Positions 17,292-26,478 of a DNA stretch of 64,000 nt are shown in pieces (the first letter of the stretch is position 1; the number at the start of each line of letters is the position of its first letter). The DNA is from Pseudomonas chlororaphis (lineage in GTDB: Bacteria; Pseudomonadota; Gammaproteobacteria; Pseudomonadales; Pseudomonadaceae), in assembly GCA_001023535.1 (NCBI GenBank), contig CP011020.1:5082501-5146500 (forward strand). The letters are read 5' to 3'. The translations under genes were made by a program, and so were the position numbers. Under the pieces are notes generated by a model. That model saw nothing but the letters and a program-made list of their open reading frames with translations, did not search any database and had not been told where the DNA came from.

Positions 17292-18709
17292 GTTTGAAAG
17301 CATTCGTGCCGAGCTTGCTGGTCCTGGCACTCAGTGCCTGTGCCGTGGGCCCGGACTACCAGGCCCCGCACACGGAGGCGGCGAACATCACCACCGCCAC
17401 CGACGGTGCCGCCGGCCAGAAAAACTTCGACCGCGCCCGTTTCGAAGGCGTCTGGTGGCAGCAGTTCGAAGACCCGACGCTCAATGCGCTGGTCACTCGT
17501 TCGCTGGAAGGCAACCGCGAGTTGCGCGTGGCCTTCGCCCGTCTGCGGGCCGCGCGGGCGATCCGCGACGACGCCAGCAATGACGCCATGCCGACCATCA
17601 CCAGTCGCGCCAGCAGCGACCTGGGCAAGGGCCAGATTCCCGGACAGACCACCGACCGGGTCAACACCGAGCGCTACGACCTGGGCCTGGACATGGCCTG
17701 GGAACTGGACCTGTTCGGGCGCATCCAGCGCAACCTGGAAGCCACCGACGCCGACCAGCAGGCGGCCGAGGCTGACCTCTACCAATTGCAGGTGACGATG
17801 ATCGCCGAGCTGGTGGACGCCTACGGTCAACTGCGGGGTGCGCAACTGCGGGAAAAAATCGCCCTGGCGAACCTGAAGAACCAGCAGGACTCGCGCAAGA
17901 TCACTGAAAGCCTGCGCGATGCCGGCGTCGGCGACCAACTGGATGTGGTGCGCGCCGATGCGCGCCTGGCCTCGGTGGAAGCCAGCGTGCCCCAACTGCA
18001 GGCCGAACAGGTGCGCCAGCGCAACCGCATCGCCACGTTGCTGGGCGAGCGCCCGGACAGGCTGAGCGTGGACCTGAGTCCCAAGCAGTTGCCGGCGATT
18101 GCCAAGGCACTGCCGATCGGCGATCCGGGTGAGCTGCTGCAACGACGTCCGGACATTCTCAGTGCCGAACGCCAGTTGGCCGCCGCCACGGCGCGTATCG
18201 GGGTGGCCAAGGCCGACTTGTTCCCACGGGTCAGCCTGAGCGGCTTCCTCGGCTTTACCGCCGGGCGCGGCTCGCAGATCGGCTCCTCGGCCGCCAACGC
18301 TTGGGCACTGGGCCCGAGCATTACCTGGGCAGCCTTCGACCTGGGCAGCGTGCGGGCACGCCTGCGCGGTGCCAACGCCGAAGCTGACGGCGCCCTGGCG
18401 ACCTACGAGCAGCAAGTGCTGCTGGCCCTGGAAGAATCGGAAAACGCCTTCAGCGACTACGGCAAGCGCCAGCAACGGCTGATCTCGCTGATCCGCCAGA
18501 GTGAATCGAGCCGTGCCGCCGCCGACCTGGCCGAAATCCGCTACCGCGAAGGCACCGTGGACTTCCTCGTGCTGCTCGACGCCCAGCGCGAACGCCTGGC
18601 CGCCGAAGACACCCAGGCCCAGGCCGAAGTCGACCTGTACCGCGGCATCGTCGCGATCTACAAGGCCCTCGGTGGTGGCTGGCAACCGGAGACCGTCGCC
18701 AGCAACTGA
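17288..18709 (+). CDS. oprN: RND efflux outer membrane channel OprN-like lipoprotein
   Basis: 473 residues, NodT/OprM family. A lipoprotein signal (PSLLVLALSAC) is followed by AVGPDYQAP, the typical beginning of mature OprM-like proteins. The two internal repeats are visible in the helices around ELRVAFARLRAARAI and GTVDFLVLLDAQRERLAAEDTQAQAEVDLYRGIVAIYKALGGGW, the latter a strong family signature. Its start overlaps the mexF stop by four bases. A strong terminator follows. It forms the outer-membrane exit of the MexEF pump. Confidence 0.94.
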   Translation: MSLKAFVPSLLVLALSACAVGPDYQAPHTEAANITTATDGAAGQKNFDRARFEGVWWQQFEDPTLNALVTRSLEGNRELRVAFARLRAARAIRDDASNDAMPTITSRASSDLGKGQIPGQTTDRVNTERYDLGLDMAWELDLFGRIQRNLEATDADQQAAEADLYQLQVTMIAELVDAYGQLRGAQLREKIALANLKNQQDSRKITESLRDAGVGDQLDVVRADARLASVEASVPQLQAEQVRQRNRIATLLGERPDRLSVDLSPKQLPAIAKALPIGDPGELLQRRPDILSAERQLAAATARIGVAKADLFPRVSLSGFLGFTAGRGSQIGSSAANAWALGPSITWAAFDLGSVRARLRGANAEADGALATYEQQVLLALEESENAFSDYGKRQQRLISLIRQSESSRAAADLAEIRYREGTVDFLVLLDAQRERLAAEDTQAQAEVDLYRGIVAIYKALGGGWQPETVASN

Positions 18710-18760
18710 GCCCCTTTGTAACCGAGCTCCTTTGGTTGGCCGCAACCAACCAATTGCCTT

Positions 18761-18794
18761 GCCCCGCCTCTCATTCGGACGCGGGGCTTTTTTT
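18761..18794 (+). terminator. Rho-independent terminator after oprN
   Basis: GCCCCGC / GCGGGGC stem with a 13-base loop followed by eight T residues. It ends the mexEF-oprN operon about 50 bases after oprN. Confidence 0.9.
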
Positions 18795-18921
18795 GCCCGG
18801 GGATTGGAGAGGCCGCCTTCGCAAGCAGGCTTCCCTACAGAAACCATTACAAGGTTTGACTCAAAGCCCGGCCTGACCGAAGCTTGCGACATTTCATGTT
18901 TCACGGTTATGGATTACCTGC

Positions 18922-19977
18922 ATGTCCCCGTCTCGCCGCTATTGGCTTCTGAGCCTGTCCGCCCTGCTCGTGATCGGTCTGGTCGCGATCTGGCTCCGTA
19001 GCACCACCCCCCAGATTCCCGAAGCCGTCAAGCGCGGTTACAGCGAAGCCCTGGAACAGGCGCGCAACGGGCAACCGGGGGCGGCGCGGATGCTTTACCA
19101 GCAACTGGGCCGCCCGGACCTTTCGCCCAAGCGTCGGGTCTGGCTGCACGCCGAGCTGCCGAACTACCCCAGCCCCCAAGCCCTGAAGCTCGCCGATGCA
19201 GACCTGCACAGCGAATCGCCGCCAGTGCGCCGCGCCGCCATCGGCAGCATCGTCGGCCTGGTGCCGACCGGCCAACGCAGCCTGCTGCTGGGCCCCCTGC
19301 TCGATGACAACGACCAGCAAGTGCGCTTTGCCGCCGTGAACGCCCTCCTGGGCTTGTCGCCCGACGAGCTGGGCTTGTACTTCGGCGCCATGCAACTGGC
19401 GATCGACACCTGGGAACAGGTGCTCGAAGACGGCCCGCCAAGCGCCGAATCCCACTACCAGCTCGCCCGACTGCACCTGCACAACGCCGAGTTGAAAAAG
19501 GCCCAGCAAGCGCTGGAACAGGCGTTAAAGCTGCAACCGGACAATTTGCCGGCGCTGGTCATGCAGATCGAAGTGCTGGACAAGCAAGGCCAGGGCGAAG
19601 CGGCGCGACAACTGCTGGCTCGCCAGTTGCAAACCCAGCCGGACTCGGCTTATCTGCAACATGCCTTGGGCCTGTGGCTGTTGCATCATGGCCAAAGCGA
19701 ATACGCAGTACTCGGCCTCTCGAAAGCCGTGGAGCTTGAGCCTGACAACAGCACTTACCGTTATGACCTGGCGACCACGTTGCATGCCGAGCAGGAACTG
19801 GAGGCCGCGCAGAAACAGCTCCAGGAGATCGTCCAGCGCCACCCGGCCAATCGCAAGGCCCGGGTATTGCTGATCAATTACTGGAAGGAGAGCGGACAAC
19901 TGCAGAACGTGCAGATCCTGCTGGCCAAACTCGAACAGCTCAACCCGGACGACCCGGCCTTGCAGCAAGGGCTCTAG
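18922..19977 (+). CDS. Membrane-anchored TPR repeat protein
   Basis: 351 residues. An N-terminal signal-anchor (YWLLSLSALLVIGLVAIWL) puts the rest in the periplasm. Residues ~30-155 are helical, with a HEAT-like pattern (PPVRRAAIGSIVGLVP, DNDQQVRFAAVNALLGL). Residues ~175-340 are TPR repeats, for example SHYQLARLHLHNAELKKAQQALEQALKLQPDN and AVLGLSKAVELEPDNSTYRYDLATTLHAEQELEAAQKQL. Such proteins mediate protein-protein contacts. The combination is seen near cytochrome-type enzymes in other bacteria, but no such partner is here, and the gene stands alone between the RND terminator and the KaiC-like gene. Specific role not known. Confidence 0.85.
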   Translation: MSPSRRYWLLSLSALLVIGLVAIWLRSTTPQIPEAVKRGYSEALEQARNGQPGAARMLYQQLGRPDLSPKRRVWLHAELPNYPSPQALKLADADLHSESPPVRRAAIGSIVGLVPTGQRSLLLGPLLDDNDQQVRFAAVNALLGLSPDELGLYFGAMQLAIDTWEQVLEDGPPSAESHYQLARLHLHNAELKKAQQALEQALKLQPDNLPALVMQIEVLDKQGQGEAARQLLARQLQTQPDSAYLQHALGLWLLHHGQSEYAVLGLSKAVELEPDNSTYRYDLATTLHAEQELEAAQKQLQEIVQRHPANRKARVLLINYWKESGQLQNVQILLAKLEQLNPDDPALQQGL

Positions 19978-20142
19978 CCATCGCAACGGCGGTGCGGACG
20001 TTACCTGCGAAGTTGTGCAGCAACGCTCGTTTTGTCAAAGGAAGCGGAACCGCCATCACCCCCCAAGGTCAAGTATTCAGGCAGCTCATTTTCAGGCCCC
20101 GCGAGGCCTGCTGCCACATCCCTAGTCATGAGAGGGCATTTT

Positions 20143-21645
20143 TTGTCTACATCCAACGAGTTGATCAGTGCCAAAGCCGCCACCGGTATCGAAGGGCTGG
20201 ACGACATCCTTTCCGGTGGCTTGTCCCGCAGTCACGTGTTCCTGCTGGAGGGGGAACCGGGAACCGGCAAGACCACGGTCGCGTTGCAATTTTTGCTGGC
20301 TGGCGCCCAAGCCGGCGAGCGCTCGCTGTACATCACGCTGTCGGAAACCGAGCGTGAATTGCGCCAAGGCGCGGCGTCCCACGGCTGGACGATCGATGAA
20401 AACGTGCACATCTTCGAGCTGACGCCCCCTGAAAGCCTGCTTAACGCCGAGCACCAGCAAAGCCTGCTGTATTCCTCTGACCTCGAACTGGGGGAAGCGA
20501 CCCGGCAAATCTTCGAAGTGGTCGAGCGGGTCAAACCCAGCCGCGTGGTGCTCGACAGCCTGTCGGAGATCCGCTTGCTGGCGCAGAGTTCGCTGCGTTA
20601 TCGCCGCCAGATCCTGGCCATCAAGCATTATTTCGTGCGCTACGACGCCACCGTGCTATTGCTCGACGACCTCACCACCGAATCGCTGGACAAGACCGTG
20701 CACAGCGTCGCCCATGGGGTGATCCGCCTGGAAGAACTGACGCCCACCTACGGCGCCGAACGTCGACGCATCCGGATCGTGAAGTATCGTGGGCAGAAGT
20801 ACCGCGGCGGGTTCCACGACTTCACCATCATGGGCGATGGCGTGCATGTGTTCCCGCGCCTGGTGGCCGCCGAGCACCGGGGTACCTACCAGCGCCTGCA
20901 GTTGTCCAGCGGCATCGCCGAAATGGACGCACTGCTGGGCGGAGGCATCGAAACCGGTTCGAGCACGCTGATACTGGGCCCTGCCGGTACGGGCAAGTCG
21001 TTGATCGCGCTGATCTTCGCCGCCGCGGCCGTACAACGAGGGGAAAAGGCTGCGCTGTTCATTTTCGACGAAGAACTCGGCCTGTTGTTCGAGCGCATGA
21101 GAAACCTTGGCATTGATCTGCAGGCCCTTCAGGACACTGGCAACCTGCTGATCGAGCAGGTAGACGCCGCCGAACTGTCTCCCGGCGAGTTCTCCCACCG
21201 GGTACGACGTTGCGTCGATGCCGGCGACATCAAGACCGTGGTCATCGACAGCATCAACGGCTACCAGGCCGCGATGCCGGAAGAGAACGCCCTGGTGCTG
21301 CACATGCACGAGCTGTTGCTCTACCTCAACCGCAAGGGCGCCGCTACATTCATGACCGTGGCCCAACATGGCCTGGTCGGTGACATGCAGGCCCCGGTGG
21401 ACATCACTTACCTGGCCGACACGGTGATTCTGTTGCGTTATTTCGAAGCCCTGGGCAAGGTCCGCCGGGCCATTTCCATCATCAAGAAACGCACCGGCAC
21501 CCATGAATCGACCATCCGCGAATACCGCATCAGCAGCAGGGGCATGACCATCGGCGAGCCGCTGGAAGCGTTCCAGGGCGTATTGCGTGGGGTACCGACC
21601 TACATGGGAGCGGATAATCCGTTGCTCAAGGATGAATCACAGTGA
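20143..21645 (+). CDS. KaiC-like double-domain RecA-fold ATPase
   Basis: 500 residues from the TTG at 20143, preferred because AGAGGG sits six bases before it and homologues begin near STSNELISAK; an ATG at 20128 and one at 20032 are in frame but have no ribosome site. Two KaiC/RecA domains: the first with Walker A GEPGTGKTT at ~37-45, the second with GPAGTGKSL at ~280. The C-terminal segment RRAISIIKKRTGTHESTIREYRI resembles the end of the KaiC CII domain. Bacterial KaiC-like proteins outside cyanobacteria are ATPases tied to stress or signalling kinases rather than proven clocks. The stop overlaps the start of the next kinase gene (GTGA), so the two are translationally coupled. No kaiA or kaiB is present. 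Confidence 0.9.
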   Translation: MSTSNELISAKAATGIEGLDDILSGGLSRSHVFLLEGEPGTGKTTVALQFLLAGAQAGERSLYITLSETERELRQGAASHGWTIDENVHIFELTPPESLLNAEHQQSLLYSSDLELGEATRQIFEVVERVKPSRVVLDSLSEIRLLAQSSLRYRRQILAIKHYFVRYDATVLLLDDLTTESLDKTVHSVAHGVIRLEELTPTYGAERRRIRIVKYRGQKYRGGFHDFTIMGDGVHVFPRLVAAEHRGTYQRLQLSSGIAEMDALLGGGIETGSSTLILGPAGTGKSLIALIFAAAAVQRGEKAALFIFDEELGLLFERMRNLGIDLQALQDTGNLLIEQVDAAELSPGEFSHRVRRCVDAGDIKTVVIDSINGYQAAMPEENALVLHMHELLLYLNRKGAATFMTVAQHGLVGDMQAPVDITYLADTVILLRYFEALGKVRRAISIIKKRTGTHESTIREYRISSRGMTIGEPLEAFQGVLRGVPTYMGADNPLLKDESQ

Positions 21646-23312
21646 CGTCAGTCGAGCCCGTGTCGGAGCGGGCGTTGATTCTCGCTCCGCTGGGACGGGA
21701 CAGCCAGATCGCCCTGATGATTCTCAATGAAGCCGGTTTTGGCGGCCTCATCTGTCGGCACCTGGGCCACCTGTGCGAAGAACTGGCGCATGGCGCCGGG
21801 CTGCTGGTGATTTCCTCGGAAGCCCTGATGGGGCCTGACCTGGAGGCATTGTTCCTGCACATCGAGCAGCAACCGGCCTGGTCCGACCTGCCCATCGTCC
21901 TGCTGACCCATCACGGAGGCCCCGAACAGAACCCGGCGGCGCGCATTGGCGCGCAACTGGGCAACGTGACCTTCCTCGAACGGCCGTTCCATCCGGTGAC
22001 CCTGGTCAGCCTGGTGACCACGGCCCTGCGCGGCCGCCGAAGGCAATATGACGCCCGGGACCGCCTGATCGACCTGAGCAACAGCGAACAGCGGCTCCAG
22101 ACCACCCTCGAAACCCTCGAACAACAGGTGGAAGAACGTACCGCGCAGCTTCGCCACAATGAAGAGGCCTTGCGCCAATCCCAGAAAATGGAGGCCGTCG
22201 GCCAGTTGACGGGGGGCATCGCCCACGACTTCAACAACATGCTGACCGGGATCATCGGCAGCCTGGAACTGTTGCGCCGACGCCTGGCCCGGGGGCGCAC
22301 CGAAGACCTGGACAGCCTGATCGACCTGGGGGTGACATCGGCCAACCGCGCCGCCGGCCTGACCCACCGACTGCTGGCCTTCTCACGCCGCCAGTCGCTG
22401 GACTCCAAGGCCGTGCAGATGAACACCCTGGTGCTGTCCATGGGGGAGCTGCTGCAACGTAGCCTCAACGAGAGCATTCGCCTAGACATGCAACTGGACG
22501 ACCAGCTCTGGGTCGCCGAGGCGGACCCCAACCAACTGGAAAGCGCCCTGCTCAACCTCGTGCTCAACGCCCGGGACGCAATGCCGGATGGCGGCAACCT
22601 GGTGGTGCGGACCTCCAATCAGCACCTGGACACGACCTTTACCGACGCCTACAGCAACCTCAAACCTGGCGACTACGTGGTGCTGAGTGTGCAGGACACC
22701 GGCTGCGGCATGCCTGAAGCAGTGATGAACCGCGCGTTCGATCCGTTCTTCACCACCAAGCCGATCGGCCAGGGCACCGGGCTCGGGCTGTCGATGATCT
22801 ATGGCTTCAGCAAGCAGTCGCGCGGTCACGTGGCCATCGACAGCACGGTGGGCGAAGGCACCACCGTGACCCTGTACCTGCCGCGTTTTGTCGGCGAAGA
22901 AATCCACGAACCCCAGGTCGCCGCCCAGCATCCGCCGTACGCACAGGATGGCGAAACCGTACTGATCGTCGAGGACGATTCCGCGGTGCGGGTGCTGGTC
23001 AGTACCGTGCTCAGCGAACTGGGCTATGCCTTCGTCGAAGCGGCAGACGCCAATGAGGCGGTGCCGATCCTGCAGTCAGGCCAGCGCATCGACCTGCTGA
23101 TCAGCGACGTCGGCCTGCCCGGCATGAACGGCCGGCAACTTGCGGAAATCGGCCGGCAGATCCGCCCCGACCTGCGCGTGCTGTTCATCACCGGCTACGC
23201 CGAACACGCAGCGGTACGGGGCGGCTTCCTCGACCCCGGCATGCAGATGATCACCAAGCCGTTCACATTCGACCTGTTGACGGCAAAGGTGCAGGAAATG
23301 ATCGGAGGCTGA
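21642..23312 (+). CDS. Hybrid sensor histidine kinase with N-terminal pseudo-receiver
   Basis: 556 residues from a GTG that overlaps the KaiC-like stop. Residues ~8-130 have the length and strand order of a receiver domain, but the phospho-acceptor position reads LLVISSEALMG (Ser58-Ser59), without Asp, and the conserved Lys is Arg (ERPFHP). A coiled coil (~140-185) leads to the HisKA domain with the phosphorylated His in GGIAHDFNNML, then the HATPase domain (NLVLNARDAM, DTGCGM, GTGLGLSMIYGF). A normal C-terminal receiver follows (VLIVEDDSAVR, acceptor Asp in LLISDVGLPGMNG, Lys in ITKPF). No membrane segment or periplasmic sensor: a cytoplasmic kinase, presumably informed by the KaiC-like ATPase. 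Confidence 0.92.
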   Translation: MTSVEPVSERALILAPLGRDSQIALMILNEAGFGGLICRHLGHLCEELAHGAGLLVISSEALMGPDLEALFLHIEQQPAWSDLPIVLLTHHGGPEQNPAARIGAQLGNVTFLERPFHPVTLVSLVTTALRGRRRQYDARDRLIDLSNSEQRLQTTLETLEQQVEERTAQLRHNEEALRQSQKMEAVGQLTGGIAHDFNNMLTGIIGSLELLRRRLARGRTEDLDSLIDLGVTSANRAAGLTHRLLAFSRRQSLDSKAVQMNTLVLSMGELLQRSLNESIRLDMQLDDQLWVAEADPNQLESALLNLVLNARDAMPDGGNLVVRTSNQHLDTTFTDAYSNLKPGDYVVLSVQDTGCGMPEAVMNRAFDPFFTTKPIGQGTGLGLSMIYGFSKQSRGHVAIDSTVGEGTTVTLYLPRFVGEEIHEPQVAAQHPPYAQDGETVLIVEDDSAVRVLVSTVLSELGYAFVEAADANEAVPILQSGQRIDLLISDVGLPGMNGRQLAEIGRQIRPDLRVLFITGYAEHAAVRGGFLDPGMQMITKPFTFDLLTAKVQEMIGG

Positions 23313-23335
23313 GCCTAACGGCTTCGTGGCGACTC

Positions 23336-23367
23336 GTGGCGAGGGAGCTTGCTCCCGCTGGGCTGCG
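23336..23367. repeat. REP-like element
   Basis: GTGGCGAGGGAGCTTGCTCC followed by CGCTGGGCTGCG, a small palindrome recurring between genes in this window (compare 32972 and 63344). Lies between two convergent signalling genes. Confidence 0.7.
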
Positions 23368-23387
23368 CTTGCGAGACCGCAAAGGCA

Positions 23388-23408
23388 GCCCATCCTTCCC
23401 GGATGGGC
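23388..23408. terminator. Possible bidirectional terminator hairpin between convergent genes
   Basis: GCCCATCC-TTCCC-GGATGGGC, an 8-bp stem between the hybrid kinase (plus) and the receiver gene (minus). Only two T residues follow, so it is a weak candidate. Confidence 0.35.
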
Positions 23409-23437
23409 TTACGGTCAACCGCCCTGCCCCCGGTTTC

Positions 23438-23815
23438 TCAGGACAGCATCGACTGCATCATGTCTTGCAACACGTCCAGGTCGAAGGGTTTTTCCAGGAT
23501 CGGTGCCTTGCGGGTGATGGGGCTGTCGGTGTCGCGTACTTCCTGGGCGTAGCCGCTGATAAAAATGACCTTCAATTCCGGGCGCAGCTTGACGGCCGGC
23601 TCGGCAATCTGCACCCCGGAGATCCCGCCCGGCAGGCGGAAATCGGTGATCATCATGTCCAGGTGCGGCTTGCTCGCCAGGATCTCGAACGCCCGCGCAC
23701 CGTCCTCGGCCTCCAGCACGCGGTATCCCTCGCCCGACAGGTAAGCCGACAGCACCATCAGGATCGACGGGTCGTCTTCGACGATCAGTACAACATCTTG
23801 CGCATCTTCACTCAT
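23438..23815 (-). CDS. Single-domain response regulator
   Basis: 125 residues from the ATG at 23815, chosen because an AAAGG ribosome site precedes it and because the ATG lies within the end of the upstream kinase gene (8-base overlap). It is a lone receiver: acidic pair in VLIVEDDPS, acceptor Asp in MMITDFRLPGG, Thr/Ser position in VIFISGYA, Lys in LEKPFDL. No output domain, so it acts as a phosphate shuttle or protein partner. It is the last gene of the minus-strand kinase/CheB/CheR cluster. Confidence 0.88.
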   Translation of the reverse strand: MSEDAQDVVLIVEDDPSILMVLSAYLSGEGYRVLEAEDGARAFEILASKPHLDMMITDFRLPGGISGVQIAEPAVKLRPELKVIFISGYAQEVRDTDSPITRKAPILEKPFDLDVLQDMMQSMLS

Positions 23816-25082
23816 GAGAAGCCTTTGTTCGATCAATAGCTGCTGATACGACCCTGGGGTCACTCAGAGGTTGCGTTTGTCCGACAACTTTCTGAAGAGG
23901 CAGGGAAACACGAAACAACGCCCCTTCATTGAGGCGACTATTGACCGTAATGGTACCCCCATGGGCCGTCACAATCTGCTCGGAAATGAACAGCCCCAGT
24001 CCCAGGCCGGCGGTGACCGCCTTCGAAGAGACCCGCTCGAATTGCTGGAAGATGCGCCGCTGGTTTTCCTCGCTGATGCCAATGCCATGGTCCTGGACCT
24101 CGACACACGCGTGCTCGGGGGTCTGGTAGACCCGCACTTCGATCGGGCCCTTGCCGCCGTAGCGCAGCGCATTGGTCAGCAGGTTCGACACCACCTGCTC
24201 GATCCGGAACTCATCCCAGAACCCTTCCACCGCCGGGTCAGCCGTGCAAATCAGCGAGCACTCGGCAATCGCGATCTGCGGCTGGAAGTTGCGCACCAGG
24301 TTTTCCACCAGCGCCGTGAGGTTCATGCGCGAAGGTCGGATCGACAACTTGCCGGTGCGAATCCGTGACACGTCCAGCATGTCTTCGATCAACCGGATCA
24401 GGCTCTTGATCTGGCGCTCGTCGCGCTCGACCATGGCGCGCACCTTGTCCAGGGTGAAGGCTGCGGCATTGTCCCGGGCCAGGTGCATCTTGCGCAGTTG
24501 GGTCTCCAGGATCAGCCCATTGAGGGGCGTGCGAACCTCGTGGGCAACGATGGACATGAAATCGTCACGCATGCGCACCGCCTGCTCCAGCTCGCCGCGG
24601 GTGACCTGCAGCTGCTGCAGCAACGCCTCCTGCTCCCGGCGGCTCTGCTCAAGGGCGATCACCTGCTCCTTCATGGCCTTGCGCTGGCGGTAGAGCTCGA
24701 CGAACACACTGACCTTGCTTTTGACGGCATGGGTGTCCAGCGGCTTGTGCAGGAAGTCGACGGCACCGTTCTCGTAGCCGGTGAACGCATAGTTGCGTTC
24801 ACGACCGGCGGCGCTGACGAAGATGATCGGGATGCTGCGGGTCTTTTCCGTGCCGCGCATCAGCTCGGCCAGTTCGAAACCGTTCATGTCCGGCATTTGT
24901 ACGTCGATGATGGCCAGGGCAAAGTCATGCTGCAGCAGCAGGGACAGCGCGCCGTCCGCCGAGAGAGCCTTGAAGACCTCGCGGTCGTCGCCCTTGATCA
25001 ACGCTTCCAGGGCCAACAGATTCTCCGGCAGATCGTCGACGATCAGCAGTTTGGCTTGAATATCTCTTGGCATGTGGTTCAT
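23808..25082 (-). CDS. Receiver-histidine kinase fusion
   Basis: 424 residues. An N-terminal receiver (LLIVDDLPENLLALEALI, acceptor Asp in LAIIDVQMPDMNGFEL, Lys in FLHKPLD) is joined through a coiled coil (~135-175) to HisKA (FMSIVAHEVRTPLNG) and HATPase domains (NLLTNALRYGG, DHGIGI, GLGLGLFISEQI). Such response-regulator/kinase hybrids relay a phosphate onward, here probably to the single receiver whose start overlaps its end. Its own ATG overlaps the stop of the CheB gene (ATGA). Cytoplasmic, no membrane segment. Confidence 0.92.
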   Translation of the reverse strand: MNHMPRDIQAKLLIVDDLPENLLALEALIKGDDREVFKALSADGALSLLLQHDFALAIIDVQMPDMNGFELAELMRGTEKTRSIPIIFVSAAGRERNYAFTGYENGAVDFLHKPLDTHAVKSKVSVFVELYRQRKAMKEQVIALEQSRREQEALLQQLQVTRGELEQAVRMRDDFMSIVAHEVRTPLNGLILETQLRKMHLARDNAAAFTLDKVRAMVERDERQIKSLIRLIEDMLDVSRIRTGKLSIRPSRMNLTALVENLVRNFQPQIAIAECSLICTADPAVEGFWDEFRIEQVVSNLLTNALRYGGKGPIEVRVYQTPEHACVEVQDHGIGISEENQRRIFQQFERVSSKAVTAGLGLGLFISEQIVTAHGGTITVNSRLNEGALFRVSLPLQKVVGQTQPLSDPRVVSAAIDRTKASHE

Positions 25083-25666
25083 TCCAGCCCGGCCAGCAAC
25101 TGGCCGATGGCTTGCAAAGTAAGAATATGATCGGGCTCGTGCAGGGCCAGCGCCGCTTCGGGCATGGTCGCGACCTGGGCTTCGCGGGGATCCTGCACCA
25201 CCGTGTAGCCACCCAGCTCGCGAACCTTCGCCAGGCCTTTGGCGCCGTCGCTGTTGGCACCGGTCAGGACCACCGCCAGCAGATGCCGGCCGTAGACATC
25301 GGCGGCCGACTCGAACAACACGTCAATGGATGGTCGGGAATGGTGCACCGGCGCTTCGAGGCTCAACGACAGGCTGCGGTCGGCCTCGACCGACAAGTGA
25401 TAACCGGGCGTGGCGACATAGAGGGTGCCGGGCACGATGTCCTGCTTGTCCCGGGCCTCCTCGACCGGAACCGCGAGACGGTGGCCGAATACCTGGGCCA
25501 ACTGGCTGTCGCGCTCATCGGGCAAATGCAGCACCACCAGGATCGGCAAGCCGAAGCCCTTGCGCAGGTGTCCGAACACCTTGAGCAACGCTTCGACACC
25601 ACCGGCGGAGGCGCCAACGACAATCGCCTCGATGGGAAACTTGGGTCTGTCCATCGTCTCGTTCAT
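25079..25666 (-). CDS. Stand-alone CheB-type methylesterase
   Basis: 195 residues, only the catalytic domain of CheB. The triad is visible as Ser in VVGASAGGVEAL, His in VVLHLP and Asp in VLTGANSDGAKGL. The N-terminal receiver of chemotaxis CheB is missing, as in the CheB-like proteins coded next to CheR and hybrid kinases in non-chemotactic signalling loci. The presumed substrate is a methylated glutamate on a partner protein. Both ends overlap neighbouring genes by four bases (ATGA). Confidence 0.9.
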   Translation of the reverse strand: MNETMDRPKFPIEAIVVGASAGGVEALLKVFGHLRKGFGLPILVVLHLPDERDSQLAQVFGHRLAVPVEEARDKQDIVPGTLYVATPGYHLSVEADRSLSLSLEAPVHHSRPSIDVLFESAADVYGRHLLAVVLTGANSDGAKGLAKVRELGGYTVVQDPREAQVATMPEAALALHEPDHILTLQAIGQLLAGLE

Positions 25667-26478
25667 AACTTGCGATAGATCCGTTCCGGTTTGACCAACG
25701 GCTCGAATGCGTTGCCGTAGGTCGAGAAATCCAGCGTTTCCTTACTGCCCAAGACCAGGAAACCACGGTGGCACAGGGATTCGTGAAACAGTCCAAATGC
25801 GCGATCTTGCAATTTTTTATTGAAATATATCAATACGTTACGACAAGAAATTAATTGAGTTTCTGAAAAGACACTGTCGGTCGCCAGGCTGTGATCGGCA
25901 AAGGTCACGTTCTGGCACAGGGTCTTGTCGAACATCGCGTAATCGTAGGCCGCGGTGTAGTAATCGGCAAACGAGCAGCGTCCCCCGGCCCGCTGGTAAT
26001 TCTGGGTATAGCTGCGCACGTTTTCCAATGAAAAGATGCCCTGCTTGGCCTTTTCCAGCGAACGCGGGTTGATGTCGGTGGCGTAGATGAGCGTGCGATC
26101 CAGCAGGCCTTCCTCGCGCAGCAGGATCGCCATGGAATAGACCTCCTCCCCCGTGCTGCACCCGGCGATCCAGATCTTGATCGAGGGGTACGTCCGAAGC
26201 AGGGGCACGACTTCCTCGCGGATCGCCAGGAAATGCGTCGGGTCGCGAAACATCTCGCTGACAGGGATCGTCAGCAGCTGCAGCAACTGCATGAACGCCC
26301 CCGGGTCGTGCAGCACGCGCTCCTGCAACGCCGAGATGGTCTTGCATTCGAATTGGGTCAGCGCGTGGAGGACCCGGCGCTTGATGGAAGCGCCGGAATA
26401 ATCGCGGAAATCGTAGCTGTACTTGAAGTAGATCGCGTCGATCAACAAGCGCAATTCAATGTCTGAGTCTCGTTCCAC
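25663..26478 (-). CDS. CheR-type protein-glutamate O-methyltransferase
   Basis: 271 residues from the GTG at 26478, which shares one base with the upstream stop (TAGTG) and has GGAAAG six bases before; longer starts would lie inside the neighbouring gene. The N-terminal helical CheR domain (SIKRRVLHALTQF, TISALQERV) precedes the methyltransferase domain: SAM-binding IWIAGCSTGEEVYSMAILL, LIYATDINPRSLEKAKQGIF and the typical LISCRNVLIYFN. No C-terminal pentapeptide-binding TPR. It pairs with the adjoining CheB; the likely methyl acceptor is not a chemoreceptor in this cluster but perhaps a kinase coiled coil. Confidence 0.9.
   Translation of the reverse strand: MERDSDIELRLLIDAIYFKYSYDFRDYSGASIKRRVLHALTQFECKTISALQERVLHDPGAFMQLLQLLTIPVSEMFRDPTHFLAIREEVVPLLRTYPSIKIWIAGCSTGEEVYSMAILLREEGLLDRTLIYATDINPRSLEKAKQGIFSLENVRSYTQNYQRAGGRCSFADYYTAAYDYAMFDKTLCQNVTFADHSLATDSVFSETQLISCRNVLIYFNKKLQDRAFGLFHESLCHRGFLVLGSKETLDFSTYGNAFEPLVKPERIYRKL

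Noticed and set aside
15273..17330. Very long antisense frame (685 codons) opposite mexF
   Set aside because: Mirror of a GC-rich gene; composition Gln/Gly/His/Arg-rich, no domain, and the sense strand codes a clear pump.
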